Below, piece by piece: positions 1 to 9,046 of a DNA stretch of 64,000 nucleotides. The position numbers and the translations under genes were made by a program. The stretch is from NCBI RefSeq assembly GCF_001529295.1, contig NZ_LLWK01000037.1:600677-664676 (forward strand), written 5' to 3'. Below the pieces are notes generated by a model. It saw only the letters and a list, made by a program, of their open reading frames with translations. It was not told the DNA's origin and ran no database searches. How positions within the stretch are numbered: the stretch's first letter is position 1; the number at the start of each line of letters is the position of its first letter. This DNA comes from Flavobacterium sp. TAB 87. GTDB taxonomy: Bacteria > Bacteroidota > Bacteroidia > Flavobacteriales > Flavobacteriaceae.

Positions 1-1227
1 TAGTATGCGCATTACATCTTGAATCGTTTCCTCTTCTAAGTCTGTTCTACGAACTAAATCATCTACTTCTTGCTTCAAGATACTTCTTGCAGTATCTAAA
101 CCAATCTTTGCAAATTCTTCGATTACCCATCCTTCGATCTCATCTGAGAACTCTGTCAACTCAACATCATCATCTTCGCCACCCGCAAGATCGCCTTCTC
201 TGATAACATCCAATTCGTAACCGGTCAATAAACCTGCCAACTTTATATTATGCCCACCTCTACCGATGGCTTTTGATACTTCTTCTAATTTTAAGAACAC
301 CTCTGCTCTTTTTGTTTCTTCATTAATTTTAATAGAAGAAACTTTAGCCGGACTTAACGCTCTAGTTATATACAACTGGATATTGCTTGTATAATTAATT
401 ACGTCAATGTTTTCGTTTCCTAATTCACGAACAATTCCGTGAATACGAGAACCTTTCATTCCAACACATGCACCCACTGGATCAATTCGATCATCATACG
501 AATCGACAGCAACTTTTGCTTTCTCTCCTGGAATACGAACTACATTTTTAACATTAATCAAACCGTCAAAAACTTCAGGAATTTCTTGTTCAAACAATTT
601 TTCTAAAAACTTCTCTGAAGTTCTAGACATAATGATTTGAGGTTTGTTTCCTTTCAATTCAACACTTTCAATAATACCACGAACATTATCTCCTTTTCTA
701 AAAAAGTCAGATGGAATTTGTTTTTCTTTTGGCAAAACAATTTCATTTCCTTCGTCATCAACCAAGATTACCACTCGCGGACGAACGTGATGCACTTCGG
801 CCGTGTAAATATCACCAATAATATCTTTAAATTGCTTGTAAAGATTAGTATTGTCGTGTTCGTGAATTTTAGATATTAAGTTTTGACGTAAAGCCAAAAT
901 TGCTCTTCTTCCTAAATCTATCAACTTTACTTCTTCAGAAACCTCTTCACCAATTTCGAAATCGGCTTCAATTTTACGTGCTTCTGTTAAAGTAATTTCT
1001 TCATTTTCAAAATCAAGATCTTCGTCTGCCACGATTACACGCCTTCTCCATATTTCCATATCACCCTTATCTGGGTTAATGATAATGTCAAAGTTGTCAT
1101 CTGAACCGTATTTTTTCTTCAATGCATTTCTAAATACATCTTCTAAAATTGCCATAAGCGTTACACGATCAATAAGTTTATCGTCTTTAAACTCTGAAAA
1201 TGAATCGATTAATGCTAAATTTTCCAT
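1..1227 (-). CDS. nusA: Transcription termination/antitermination factor NusA (partial, runs off the left edge)
   Basis: Reading the minus strand from the ATG at 1227 gives 409 codons open to the window edge, starting MENLALIDSFSEF. NusA binds RNA polymerase and nascent RNA and modulates pausing, termination and antitermination. An N-terminal RNAP-binding domain (about 1-130) is followed by an S1 region and KH domains; the stretch with IDPVGACVGMKGSRI is the typical KH1 entry and KAIGRGGHNIKLA the KH2 GxxG loop. The C-terminus is missing because of the window edge, probably only a few residues judging by the length of Bacteroidota NusA, which lacks the enterobacterial acidic repeats. It lies 13 bp downstream of rimP on the same strand, the usual rimP-nusA(-infB) operon. 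Confidence 0.95.
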   Translation of the reverse strand, partial: MENLALIDSFSEFKDDKLIDRVTLMAILEDVFRNALKKKYGSDDNFDIIINPDKGDMEIWRRRVIVADEDLDFENEEITLTEARKIEADFEIGEEVSEEVKLIDLGRRAILALRQNLISKIHEHDNTNLYKQFKDIIGDIYTAEVHHVRPRVVILVDDEGNEIVLPKEKQIPSDFFRKGDNVRGIIESVELKGNKPQIIMSRTSEKFLEKLFEQEIPEVFDGLINVKNVVRIPGEKAKVAVDSYDDRIDPVGACVGMKGSRIHGIVRELGNENIDVINYTSNIQLYITRALSPAKVSSIKINEETKRAEVFLKLEEVSKAIGRGGHNIKLAGLLTGYELDVIREGDLAGGEDDDVELTEFSDEIEGWVIEEFAKIGLDTARSILKQEVDDLVRRTDLEEETIQDVMRIL

Positions 1228-1240
1228 GCGAATTCTTTAA

Positions 1241-1705
1241 TTAAAATGTTACTGTAACAATTGCCTCTTTGATTTCTGTATAAGGTATTTGTTGTTTTTT
1301 CTGTACTGTTTCTTTTCCCTTGCCTATTTTTTTAGGCTCTCTCGCTTCCCACGACAAAATTATAAAATCTTCATTAGCATCAACTAACTCCGCCTCAATT
1401 TTTTCGATCACTGTGGAAACGATGAGGGTACGTCCAATATTTTTTTTGTACTGACGAACCATTTTTAATGGTGAACCTACCCCTACTGAAGCAACTTCAA
1501 GAGAAAAATCTTGTTCTTCTCTATCCAAATTATTCTCAACTGCTCGACTAACATCAATACAATCTTGCAACATCACACCATCATCACCATCCAAAGCAAT
1601 AATTACTTTGAAAGCGTCGGTTATAGTCAAATCAATCAAAAAAATTGATGGCTTGTCAACGAGCGATTCTGCGATTAGCGTATTTATTTTTTCTTTAAAC
1701 GTCAT
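1241..1705 (-). CDS. rimP: Ribosome maturation factor RimP
   Basis: The protein is 154 aa from [15 protein letters not shown]. RimP assists maturation of the 30S subunit. The sequence shows the DUF150/RimP pattern: a helical start, then '[14 protein letters not shown]' and '[13 protein letters not shown]', which match the family's conserved (V)SPG(L)xxPL-like segment, and a C-terminal SH3-like barrel. The frame is open to an ATG at 1741, but those 12 extra codons lie inside a perfect hairpin and look like leader, so 1705 is preferred. It is the first gene of the rimP-nusA unit. The leader carries a TAnnTTTG box and a terminator-like stem-loop, listed separately. Confidence 0.92.
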   Translation of the reverse strand: MTFKEKINTLIAESLVDKPSIFLIDLTITDAFKVIIALDGDDGVMLQDCIDVSRAVENNLDREEQDFSLEVASVGVGSPLKMVRQYKKNIGRTLIVSTVIEKIEAELVDANEDFIILSWEAREPKKIGKGKETVQKKQQIPYTEIKEAIVTVTF

Positions 1706-1713
1706 ATTTTTAT

Positions 1714-1739
1714 AAAAAGAGGGGACACTTAGTCCCCTC
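1714..1739 (-). promoter_or_regulatory. Terminator-like hairpin in the rimP-nusA leader
   Basis: On the minus strand an 8-bp perfect stem (GAGGGGAC / GTCCCCTC, 1739-1732 and 1726-1719) with a 5-nt loop is followed at once by five U residues (1718-1714). It sits between the predicted promoter and the rimP start codon, 9 nt before the ATG. There is no upstream gene on this strand to terminate, because uspA is divergent, so it is a leader element: a candidate attenuator or a 5'-stabilising hairpin. Confidence 0.6.
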
Positions 1740-1769
1740 ATTACTTAGTTTTTTTATTAAATAACGGTG

Positions 1770-1777
1770 CAAATATA
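1770..1777 (-). promoter_or_regulatory. Predicted promoter -7 box of rimP-nusA
   Basis: The minus strand reads TATATTTG, a match to the Bacteroidota -7 consensus TAnnTTTG, about 65 nt before the rimP start. No clear TTG -33 element is visible. Confidence 0.5.
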
Positions 1778-1881
1778 GTGATTATTTTTATAAATAGTAT
1801 TAAATAGATTCTCCTAATATTATTTCCTACCTTTATAGTACATTTTAATAGTCAAATTCTAACTTTTTTAAACCTAAAATA

Positions 1882-2706
1882 ATGAAAAGAATACTAGTCC
1901 CCACCGATTTTTCAGAAAATGCAGAAAACGCACTTAAAGTAGCGGTTCAAATCGCTCAAAAAAATAATTCCGAAATCATTCTTGCCCATATTTTAGAACT
2001 TCCCAACCAAGCGAAAGATGCCATCATGGGCGGAACGAGCATTCCAGAAGTTATGCTTTTTATGAAAAAAGCAGAAGAAGTTATGGCAACTTTGAGCCAG
2101 AGATCGTATTTGAGTAACATAAAAGTAGGAACGATTACCAAATTAGATCGCGTTTCTGAAGGAATAAATGCCATTAGCAAAGACAATGCAATCGATTTAA
2201 TTGTGATGGGCTCTCATGGAACTTCAGGATTCGAAGAATTACTAATTGGATCGAATACTGAAAAAGTGGTCCGTCATTCTGACATACCTGTTTTAGTTAT
2301 CAAAAAAGAAATTACAAATTTTAAAATTGACAACTTAGTTTTCGCTTCCGATTTTTCTGAAGAAATCAAAAAACCTTTCCAAAATCTACTGGATTTCGCT
2401 TCTTTCTTTAATTCAAAATTGCATTTGGTCCTAATTAATACACCAAATAGCTTTCATACCACTAAGGAATCGGATAAAATAATGAACGACTTTGTGAGTA
2501 ATTTTAGCTTAACTAATTACACAACGCAAACTTACAATGACTCTAACGTAGAAAGTGGAATAGTGAATTTTGCGAAGTCTATAGATGCAGATGTAATTGG
2601 AATGTGCACACACGGTCGAACAGGTCTCTCGTACTTTTTTAATGGAAGCATTAGCGAAGGCTTAGTAAACCACACTATTAGACCAATCATTACTTTTAAA
2701 ATATAA
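1882..2706 (+). CDS. Universal stress protein, tandem UspA domains
   Basis: The protein is 274 aa with two Usp domains (about 1-140 and 145-274). Usp proteins are cytoplasmic nucleotide-binding stress proteins. The first domain starts MKRILVPTDFSENAENAL and has the ATP-type motif GSHGTSGFEELLIGSNTEKV (GxxG-x9-GS). The second opens with NLVFASDFSEE and ends GMCTHGRTGLSYFFNGSISE, a slightly altered copy. The gene stands alone, divergent from rimP and convergent with a tRNA-Gln, and shares a bidirectional terminator with it. The specific stress signal cannot be told from sequence. Confidence 0.88.
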   Translation: MKRILVPTDFSENAENALKVAVQIAQKNNSEIILAHILELPNQAKDAIMGGTSIPEVMLFMKKAEEVMATLSQRSYLSNIKVGTITKLDRVSEGINAISKDNAIDLIVMGSHGTSGFEELLIGSNTEKVVRHSDIPVLVIKKEITNFKIDNLVFASDFSEEIKKPFQNLLDFASFFNSKLHLVLINTPNSFHTTKESDKIMNDFVSNFSLTNYTTQTYNDSNVESGIVNFAKSIDADVIGMCTHGRTGLSYFFNGSISEGLVNHTIRPIITFKI

Positions 2707-2730
2707 ATTAAAAGTTATTGCATAAAAAAA

Positions 2731-2754
2731 GCCTCTCGAATGAGAGGCTTTTTT
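2731..2754. terminator. Bidirectional terminator between the usp gene and tRNA-Gln
   Basis: The stem is GCCTCTC / GAGAGGC with a GAAT loop, flanked by seven A on the left and six T on the right, so it can end transcripts from both sides. Confidence 0.85.
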
Positions 2755-2755
2755 G

Positions 2756-2826
2756 TTGGTCTACAAGGACTCGAACCTTGAAAGACTGCACCAAAAACAG
2801 TTGTGTTACCATTACACCATAGACCA
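2756..2826 (-). tRNA. tRNA-Gln (anticodon TTG)
   Basis: The minus strand folds as a tRNA. The acceptor TGGTCTA pairs with TAGACCA, the D arm is GTGTAATGGTAACAC, the anticodon stem is ACTGT/GCAGT with loop TTTTGGT (anticodon TTG), and the T arm is CAAGG-TTCGAGT-CCTTG. The CCA end is not encoded. Length is 71 nt including the discriminator A. Confidence 0.95.
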
Positions 2827-2847
2827 GTATCAGCGGTTAAGCGAGTG

Positions 2848-2878
2848 CAAATTTAGAGCTATTTTCCGTTTGCGCAAG
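2848..2878 (-). promoter_or_regulatory. Promoter of tRNA-Gln
   Basis: On the minus strand CTTG (-33) is separated by exactly 19 nt from TAAATTTG (-7), matching the Bacteroidota sigma-ABfr consensus. It lies 22 nt upstream of the tRNA. Confidence 0.75.
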
Positions 2879-3072
2879 CTTTTTTCAAAGATTTTTTACT
2901 TTTTTTTCGTTTTTTTTTTATTCCGCATCAAAAGGACCCACAAACTCACTCAAGGACAGCAAATTAAGCAGTTCGCGGCTTTTTACTGAATTTTTTGTTA
3001 ATCCACACTTCTTTACACAAAAAAGCATTTTCTTTGCAGCTAATAAAACGAATCCTATTTTAATACCTAAAT

Positions 3073-6000
3073 ATGACACAATTCAATTTCACTAAATGGA
3101 ATACGATTATTGGTTGGTTTACATTTACAATCGCTTTAATAACCTACACTCTTACTGTTGAACCTACAATGAGCTTTTGGGATTGTGGCGAATACATTGC
3201 CACAGCTGCAAAGCTAGAAGTGGGACACCCACCTGGAGCCCCACTGTACCAAATGATGGGCGCTTTTTTTGCCATCTTTGCGATGGACGATCAACATATT
3301 GCATTAATGGTTAATATGATGTCTGTTTTCTCGAGTGCATTCACCATTTTGTTTTTATTTTGGTCTTCCTCTATTATTTTAAAGAAACTTGTGGCACGCT
3401 TTGCCGATATTAATACAAATAATGCCATTGTCATATTAGGAAGCTCGTTTGTTGGCGCTTTAACTTTTACGTTCTCAGATAGTTTCTGGTTTAATGCGGT
3501 TGAAGCAGAAGTGTACGCTATGGCAACTTTATTGATTGCTTTGCTATTGTGGCTTGGCTTGCGCTGGGAAGAAGACATGGATACTCCAAGAGGGAATAAA
3601 TGGCTTTTAATTATCTCGTTAATCGTTGGACTTTCTTTTGGAGTTCACTTTATGGCCTTACTAACTATTCCTGCAATTGGTTTTATTTACTTTTTCAAAA
3701 ACTATGAAACAGTAACGGCTAAAAATTTCATTATTGCCAATGTGGTTGTAATTGCCGTTTTATTATTCATTTTTAAATTATTATTACCTCTTACCATGGC
3801 TTCTTTTGGAAAAACAGAAGTTTTTATGGTCAATGAAATGGGACTTCCCTTTAATTCAGGAACCATATTTGTAGCCTTGCTTTTGATTGCATTCTTTTAT
3901 TTTGGATTAAAATATACCAAACAAAAGGGATTTGTTTTCTACAACACCATTGTTCTTTGCATATTATTTATTTTAATTGGGTTTTCTACTTGGTTGATGT
4001 TACCAATACGCGCCAATGCTAATACGGTAATTAACGAGAACAAACCATCAGATGCTGCCGAAGTTCTAGCCTATTACAATAGAGAACAATACGGAGTTAA
4101 TCCTTTGTTCTACGGACCACAATATACTTCGACTTTCGCTGGACTTGATCCAAATAATCCGTATACCGATTCGAAACCGAATTACGAGAGAGATTATGAA
4201 ACGGGTAAATATATTGTTACCAATAATTTCAAAAATGCGGATCAAAATACCGACGATGCTCAAAAATCGTTTCTTCCTAGAATGTGGAGCACAGAACACA
4301 TCGGTAATTATATCAATTTTACAAATCCTCCTCAATTTCGAATCAATCCAAATTACGATTACGAAAACGATTTGCAGCGCTACGGCATCGATCCTAGCCA
4401 ATTGTCAGAACAAGAATACACACAAGCTATCGCTCGTTTACAGAGTGAAATAGAGAAAACAATCCAAGAATTTCGCACCGCTTATGCGCAGCGACAAATT
4501 GACAATGACGGTTACGTAAAATTCTTAAAAAGTTACGGAGATTATCTTATTATTGAGAAACCAACGACGGTAGACAACTTTAGTTTTATGTTCGAATACC
4601 AATTTGGCTACATGTATTGGAGGTATTTGATGTGGAATTTTGTTGGAAGACAAAGTGACGAACAAGGAAAATACGATAACTTAGATGGAAACTGGATTAG
4701 TGGAATCAAATTTATGGACTCGATTCATTTAGGTTCGCAAGACAATTTGCCAAGTGATGTTTTAAATAATAAAGGAAGAAATATGTATTTCTTTCTACCC
4801 TTCATTTTAGGCTTAATTGGTTTGATGTATCATGCCACCAAAGATCGCAAGAGTTTTTATGTCCTACTGGTTTTATTCCTATTTACCGGGATTGCCTTAA
4901 AAATATACTTGAATGAAAGGCCATTTGAACCTCGCGAAAGAGATTACGCATTAGTCGGTTCCTTTTACGTGTTTGCCATATGGGTTGGTTTTGGGGTATA
5001 TGCCTTGTATGAAACGCTACAAAAATATTTAGTTCCAAAAATTGCAGGACCTGTAATTATAGGATGTTGTTTATTAGGCGCGCCAATATTAATGGCTTCT
5101 CAAAACTGGGATGACCACGACAGATCGAATCGTTACACCGCTTTAGCTTTAGCTAAAAACTATTTGAATTCATGTGATGCCAACGCTATTTTATTTACCA
5201 TTGGAGATAATGATACCTTCCCGCTATGGTATGCACAAGAAATTGAAGGTATTCGAACCGACGTGAAAATAGTAAACACCAGTTTGTTTATGACGGATTG
5301 GTATATCGACCAAATGAAAATGAAAACCTATGAATCGGAAGCTCTTCCTATTTCTTTTGACCACGATCAATACGTAGGAGATAATTTAAATTACGTGGCA
5401 CACATTAATAAAGTGGACAGCCGTTGGGATATTAAAGATTTTATTGATTTTATAAAAAATCCAAAATCAATTGTTGAAATGCAAAATGGTCAAACAATCC
5501 ATTTTTATCCAACGAACAAAATTAGAATTCCGGTTGATAAGGAAGCAATCATTAAGAACAAAGTTGTTGCACCACAGTACAACGATTCAATTGTTCCGTA
5601 TATTGACATTGACATCAAAGGAAGTGCGATATACAAAAACAGATTAATGATGTTAGATATCGTTAAGAACAATAACTGGAAACGACCAATTTATTTTAGT
5701 CCAGGTGCCTTTGATCCCGAAGATTATCTTTGGATGAAAGATTACTTGCAACTAGAAGGAATGGTTTACAAACTAGTTCCTATCAAAACAGCCTTCAATA
5801 AAGAAAATGGACCAATGGATATGGGACACATTGATTCTGAAAAGATGTACAATGTAGTTATGAAATGGGATTGGGGTAACGGCGACAGTGATAAAATTTA
5901 CCACGATCCAGAAACAAGACGAAACAGCATTTCCTACCGAAGCAATCTTTCTAGATTAATGAAACAGCTTATTGCTGAAGGTAAAAATGAGAAAGCCAAG

Positions 6001-6348
6001 AAAGTAATTGATTTGGCAATAACCAAAATGCCTTTAGATAAATTTGGATTTTATTCGTTAGTAGAACCTTTTGCTGACGGCTACTATCAAGTTGGCGAAA
6101 AACAAAAAGCTCAGCAATTGTTGGATGCTTTGGTGATCAAATACCAAGAAAATCTTAATTACTACAGCTATTTAGACGCATCAGAACAATCAAGCTTGGC
6201 AATTCCTATCATCACGGATATTGAGCGCTACAGAAGCTTATTGCAAGTAATGAACGCTAATGAGGATGCAGCTTTTTACGAAAAGCACAAAAAAGTTTTC
6301 AATACGTACGTAAATGTTTTTGAGCGTTTTGGTAGAGAAAAGGAATAA
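3073..6348 (+). CDS. DUF2723 (TMEM260-like) polytopic membrane protein, putative glycosyltransferase
   Basis: The protein is 1091 aa. The N-terminal half (about 1-330, plus a block near 575-690) holds many hydrophobic segments, and the C-terminal 400 residues are soluble with a helical repeat-like tail. The start carries the DUF2723 signature WDCGE (36-40) and GHPPG (51-55), placed like the acidic loop motif of GT-C glycosyltransferases. The eukaryotic relative TMEM260 is a protein O-mannosyltransferase. A role in protein or envelope glycosylation is therefore an inference for this gene. The family is abundant and long in Bacteroidota. It is a single gene with its own terminator; neighbours give no pathway clue except the following deacetylase. 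Confidence 0.8.
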   Translation: MTQFNFTKWNTIIGWFTFTIALITYTLTVEPTMSFWDCGEYIATAAKLEVGHPPGAPLYQMMGAFFAIFAMDDQHIALMVNMMSVFSSAFTILFLFWSSSIILKKLVARFADINTNNAIVILGSSFVGALTFTFSDSFWFNAVEAEVYAMATLLIALLLWLGLRWEEDMDTPRGNKWLLIISLIVGLSFGVHFMALLTIPAIGFIYFFKNYETVTAKNFIIANVVVIAVLLFIFKLLLPLTMASFGKTEVFMVNEMGLPFNSGTIFVALLLIAFFYFGLKYTKQKGFVFYNTIVLCILFILIGFSTWLMLPIRANANTVINENKPSDAAEVLAYYNREQYGVNPLFYGPQYTSTFAGLDPNNPYTDSKPNYERDYETGKYIVTNNFKNADQNTDDAQKSFLPRMWSTEHIGNYINFTNPPQFRINPNYDYENDLQRYGIDPSQLSEQEYTQAIARLQSEIEKTIQEFRTAYAQRQIDNDGYVKFLKSYGDYLIIEKPTTVDNFSFMFEYQFGYMYWRYLMWNFVGRQSDEQGKYDNLDGNWISGIKFMDSIHLGSQDNLPSDVLNNKGRNMYFFLPFILGLIGLMYHATKDRKSFYVLLVLFLFTGIALKIYLNERPFEPRERDYALVGSFYVFAIWVGFGVYALYETLQKYLVPKIAGPVIIGCCLLGAPILMASQNWDDHDRSNRYTALALAKNYLNSCDANAILFTIGDNDTFPLWYAQEIEGIRTDVKIVNTSLFMTDWYIDQMKMKTYESEALPISFDHDQYVGDNLNYVAHINKVDSRWDIKDFIDFIKNPKSIVEMQNGQTIHFYPTNKIRIPVDKEAIIKNKVVAPQYNDSIVPYIDIDIKGSAIYKNRLMMLDIVKNNNWKRPIYFSPGAFDPEDYLWMKDYLQLEGMVYKLVPIKTAFNKENGPMDMGHIDSEKMYNVVMKWDWGNGDSDKIYHDPETRRNSISYRSNLSRLMKQLIAEGKNEKAKKVIDLAITKMPLDKFGFYSLVEPFADGYYQVGEKQKAQQLLDALVIKYQENLNYYSYLDASEQSSLAIPIITDIERYRSLLQVMNANEDAAFYEKHKKVFNTYVNVFERFGREKE

Positions 6349-6370
6349 AGTAAAAATATAGCACAAAAAA

Positions 6371-6406
6371 AATGCAGCACTATTGAAAAATACTGCTGCA
6401 TTTTTT
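6371..6406 (+). terminator. Terminator after the DUF2723 gene
   Basis: The stem is AATGCAGCA (6371-6379) with TGCTGCATT (6394-6402), followed by a T run to 6406. Confidence 0.8.
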
Positions 6407-6435
6407 AATTTTGTAATTTACTAAAGTCTTCGATT

Positions 6436-7074
6436 ATGAGTTTCTATTGGGTAAAAACAAATCAACTAATTAAAAAAATATTCGCAAATTATTATTGGGA
6501 TTTGCCCAATCAGATTAAGAGCATCTATCTAACTTTTGACGATGGACCGACTCCAGAGATCACGGACTGGGTTTTAGATTTGCTAAAAGATCAAAACATA
6601 AAGGCTACTTTTTTTTGTATCGGCAAAAACATTCAATCGAATCCATTACTATTCGAAAGAATTAAAAAAGAAGGGCATTCCATTGGCAACCATACCTTCA
6701 ATCATGTAAATGGATGGAAAACAAAAAACAAACAATACATAAATAACGTCGAAATCTGCGAATGTTTGTTAGACAATAAAGACAATGTTAGTAAATTATT
6801 TCGCCCACCATACGGCAAATTGACGAGATCACAGTCTAAAATATTACGCAGTAAAGGGTATAAAATAATAATGTGGGATGTTTTGAGTGCCGATTTTGAT
6901 ACGACTATTGCACCAGAGCAATGTTTAAATAATGTCATTAGTACTGTACAATCAGGTAGTATAATTGTATTTCACGATAGTGTAAAAGCGGCAACAAACA
7001 TGCAACATGCTTTACCTAAAGTTATCCGCTTTTTAAAAGACAATGGATATACTTTTGAAACAATTCCGAAGTAA
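6436..7074 (+). CDS. Polysaccharide deacetylase (NodB homology domain, CE4)
   Basis: The protein is 212 aa, almost all one NodB domain. CE4 enzymes are metal-dependent deacetylases of N-acetylated glycans, usually peptidoglycan or chitin-like polymers. Visible motifs are TFDDGP (33-38, base and metal Asp), HTFNH (86-90, metal His pair), RPPYG (motif 3) and FHDS near the end (catalytic His). There is no clear signal peptide or N-terminal membrane anchor, so export is uncertain. It lies between the DUF2723 membrane protein and a convergent thioredoxin-fold gene. The substrate cannot be read from the sequence. Confidence 0.9.
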   Translation: MSFYWVKTNQLIKKIFANYYWDLPNQIKSIYLTFDDGPTPEITDWVLDLLKDQNIKATFFCIGKNIQSNPLLFERIKKEGHSIGNHTFNHVNGWKTKNKQYINNVEICECLLDNKDNVSKLFRPPYGKLTRSQSKILRSKGYKIIMWDVLSADFDTTIAPEQCLNNVISTVQSGSIIVFHDSVKAATNMQHALPKVIRFLKDNGYTFETIPK

Positions 7075-7087
7075 ACTTTAAAATTAT

Positions 7088-7384
7088 TTACAGTTGTTCT
7101 TGAACAATACTAATAATGGTATTAGCATCCAACTCGCCAGATTGCCTCCAAATCATCTGCCCGTCTTTGTAGATCATCAAAGTAGGAAGACCTTTAATAC
7201 GAAGTGCATCAGCTAGTTCTTGATTTTTATCAACATCTATTTTAATAACTTTAGCTTTGTCGCCTAGCGCCGCCGCCACGTCTTTAATTACAGGATGCAT
7301 GGACACCGAAGAGTCGTTCCAATCCGTGTAAAAGTCTATTAACACTGGGACTTGTGCGTTTATAAGTTCTCCAAATTTTGACAT
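7088..7384 (-). CDS. Thioredoxin-fold protein lacking the CxxC active site
   Basis: The protein is 98 aa and spans a thioredoxin fold: FYTDWNDSSVSMHPVIKDVA aligns with the FxAxWCGPCKxMxPxxxxxA region of thioredoxin. The active-site WCGPC is replaced by W22-N-D-S-S26, so both redox cysteines are gone, and no other cysteine is present. The cis-proline loop KGLPTLMIY and a C-terminal helix are kept. It therefore cannot do dithiol chemistry and more likely acts as a binding or chaperone-like protein. From memory, similar CxxC-less short thioredoxins are common in flavobacteria, so this is not a recent mutation. It is followed by the deacetylase on the opposite strand. Confidence 0.85.
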   Translation of the reverse strand: MSKFGELINAQVPVLIDFYTDWNDSSVSMHPVIKDVAAALGDKAKVIKIDVDKNQELADALRIKGLPTLMIYKDGQMIWRQSGELDANTIISIVQEQL

Positions 7385-7458
7385 ATAAGCAACAATTTAT
7401 GTTTGTTTTTATCTACGAATGAGCGAAGTTATACTGCAAATGTAGCATTTTTAGCGAA

Positions 7459-8694
7459 TTACGTGACATTCTTTCCTTTTTTTAGTTCAATCACTGTTAT
7501 TTCGGGCATTATACCTACTCGTCCTGGATATGCATGAAAACCAAAGCCACGGTTGACATATACGTATCTTCCTTGGTTTTCATACAAGCCTGCCCATTGT
7601 TTGTAAATGTATTCTGCTAAACTCCATTTAAAATATCCTGGAATTTCAATACCAAATTGCATTCCGTGCGTATGACCTGAAAAAGTCAAATGAAAGTTTT
7701 TTGGATGTTCTTTTATTTCATACTCCCAATGACTTGGGTCATGACTCATTAAAATCTTAAAATCATCTTGATTGACTTGTTGCGAAGCTTTATTTAAATC
7801 CCCTGCTTGCTTGAAGTTGTTACCCCAATTTTCAACACCTACTAATGCAATTTTCGACCCGTCTTTTTCGACATATCGATGCTCATTCAATAGTAAATCA
7901 AATCCAATTTGACCGTAGAGACTTTTAATCCCTTCAAAATTTTCGTTTTTTAGGGCTTGAGTGGGCCACGTAACATATTCCCCGTAATCATGATTTCCTA
8001 AAACAGCAAACTTTCCGTATTTGTAGCCTTTTATTCGATTGAATGTTTCCAACCAAGGATGCATTTCAGTAGCATGCGTATTTACAATATCACCAGTAAA
8101 CAAAATCATGTCGGTATCTTGCTCATTAATCAAGTCAATGGCATAGTTTATTTTTTCAGCATTATCAAAGCTTCCGCTGTGCACATCTGAAATCTGTGTA
8201 ATCTTAAATCCATCAAAAGCGTCAGGCAAATCAGGAAAAAAGACGGTTTGCTTAATTACTTTAAAATTGTATTTTCCCTCAAAGATTCCGTAAATTAAAG
8301 ATAAAAAAGGCACCGCCGCCAATCCTAAAGCCACCTGACTTATAAATTTACGTCTATTCGGCATCATTTCGCTTCGTGGAGCATTGTACATAAAATAGTT
8401 CACAAAACTTGCTCCTAGTCTAAAAATGTCTTCTCCTAAAAGAATTATAGTCACTATAATTTTAGGCACATATACCAATAACATCATCGCCATAACAAAC
8501 ATAGTGTGCCTGGTTTGTCCTTCAGAACGATCAAATTGTGTGAAAGAATAAACGAGATAGGCAAACAAAAATATACTAACAAAAATATAACTTACAAGTA
8601 GCCATCTGGGCTTGATGAGTGTTTTGAAAGCTTGGTACGCATACGCTTCAATCAATAAAAAAATAACTGCAATAAATATAAAACGGAATCCCAT
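7459..8694 (-). CDS. Membrane-anchored metallophosphoesterase (YkuE/calcineurin-like)
   Basis: The protein is 411 aa. The first about 130 residues contain several hydrophobic helices, including one starting at the N-terminus. The rest is a calcineurin-like phosphoesterase domain with the full metal-binding set: ISDVHSG (DxH), LFTGDIV (GD), VLGNHDYG (GNHD), ILMSHDPSHW (H) and TFSGHTHG (GHTH). This architecture matches the YkuE group, some of which act on UDP-sugar or lipid-linked phosphates, so the substrate is only guessed. It runs alone on the minus strand, divergent from polA with a 350-bp gap. Confidence 0.87.
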   Translation of the reverse strand: MGFRFIFIAVIFLLIEAYAYQAFKTLIKPRWLLVSYIFVSIFLFAYLVYSFTQFDRSEGQTRHTMFVMAMMLLVYVPKIIVTIILLGEDIFRLGASFVNYFMYNAPRSEMMPNRRKFISQVALGLAAVPFLSLIYGIFEGKYNFKVIKQTVFFPDLPDAFDGFKITQISDVHSGSFDNAEKINYAIDLINEQDTDMILFTGDIVNTHATEMHPWLETFNRIKGYKYGKFAVLGNHDYGEYVTWPTQALKNENFEGIKSLYGQIGFDLLLNEHRYVEKDGSKIALVGVENWGNNFKQAGDLNKASQQVNQDDFKILMSHDPSHWEYEIKEHPKNFHLTFSGHTHGMQFGIEIPGYFKWSLAEYIYKQWAGLYENQGRYVYVNRGFGFHAYPGRVGIMPEITVIELKKGKNVT

Positions 8695-9046
8695 TTAAAA
8701 AAATTTTCAACAAAGTAACAAATAATGCTAGTGGATTGGCTTTTTATTATATAAAATTTAACGCCGCAAAAAGTAAAAGTATTCCAATATAACTCTGCAC
8801 CCCTTAAACCAATAAAATTGGCGTACTAGCCATTTACTAAAACTGCTAAACAACAGTACAATCTATAAATTTATATTACTTAAATAAAGATAGTATCAAG
8901 AAACGCTACTCAATTAGATCTCCTAAGCATGTTATCATTTTACTAAAGTAACAACAGCCTTGTTTATCCGTTCTTCAATTAATTCTGGTGTTCCAATTCG
9001 TTTTTAAGAGGCAATTGCTTATTTTTACCAGCTAATACAATTTTTT
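8695..9046. other. 352-bp intergenic region between the metallophosphoesterase gene and polA
   Basis: No RNA gene or full ORF seen. On the minus strand 8935-9000 reads as 21 sense codons ending in a stop (RIGTPELIEERINKAVVTLVK), perhaps a gene-tail relic, but there is not enough to call. No convincing TAnnTTTG box directly before polA. Confidence 0.4.

Noticed and set aside
1706..1741. Longer rimP start at 1741
   Set aside because: The extra 12 codons coincide with the perfect hairpin and U run, and the family starts at MTFKEK.
2753..2989. 78-codon open frame on the plus strand
   Set aside because: It covers the tRNA-Gln gene and its promoter on the other strand and has no protein-like features.
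8935..9000. Minus-strand peptide RIGTPELIEERINKAVVTLVK ending in a stop
   Set aside because: Looks like a gene tail, but 21 codons with no start and no recognised family are too little for a relic call.
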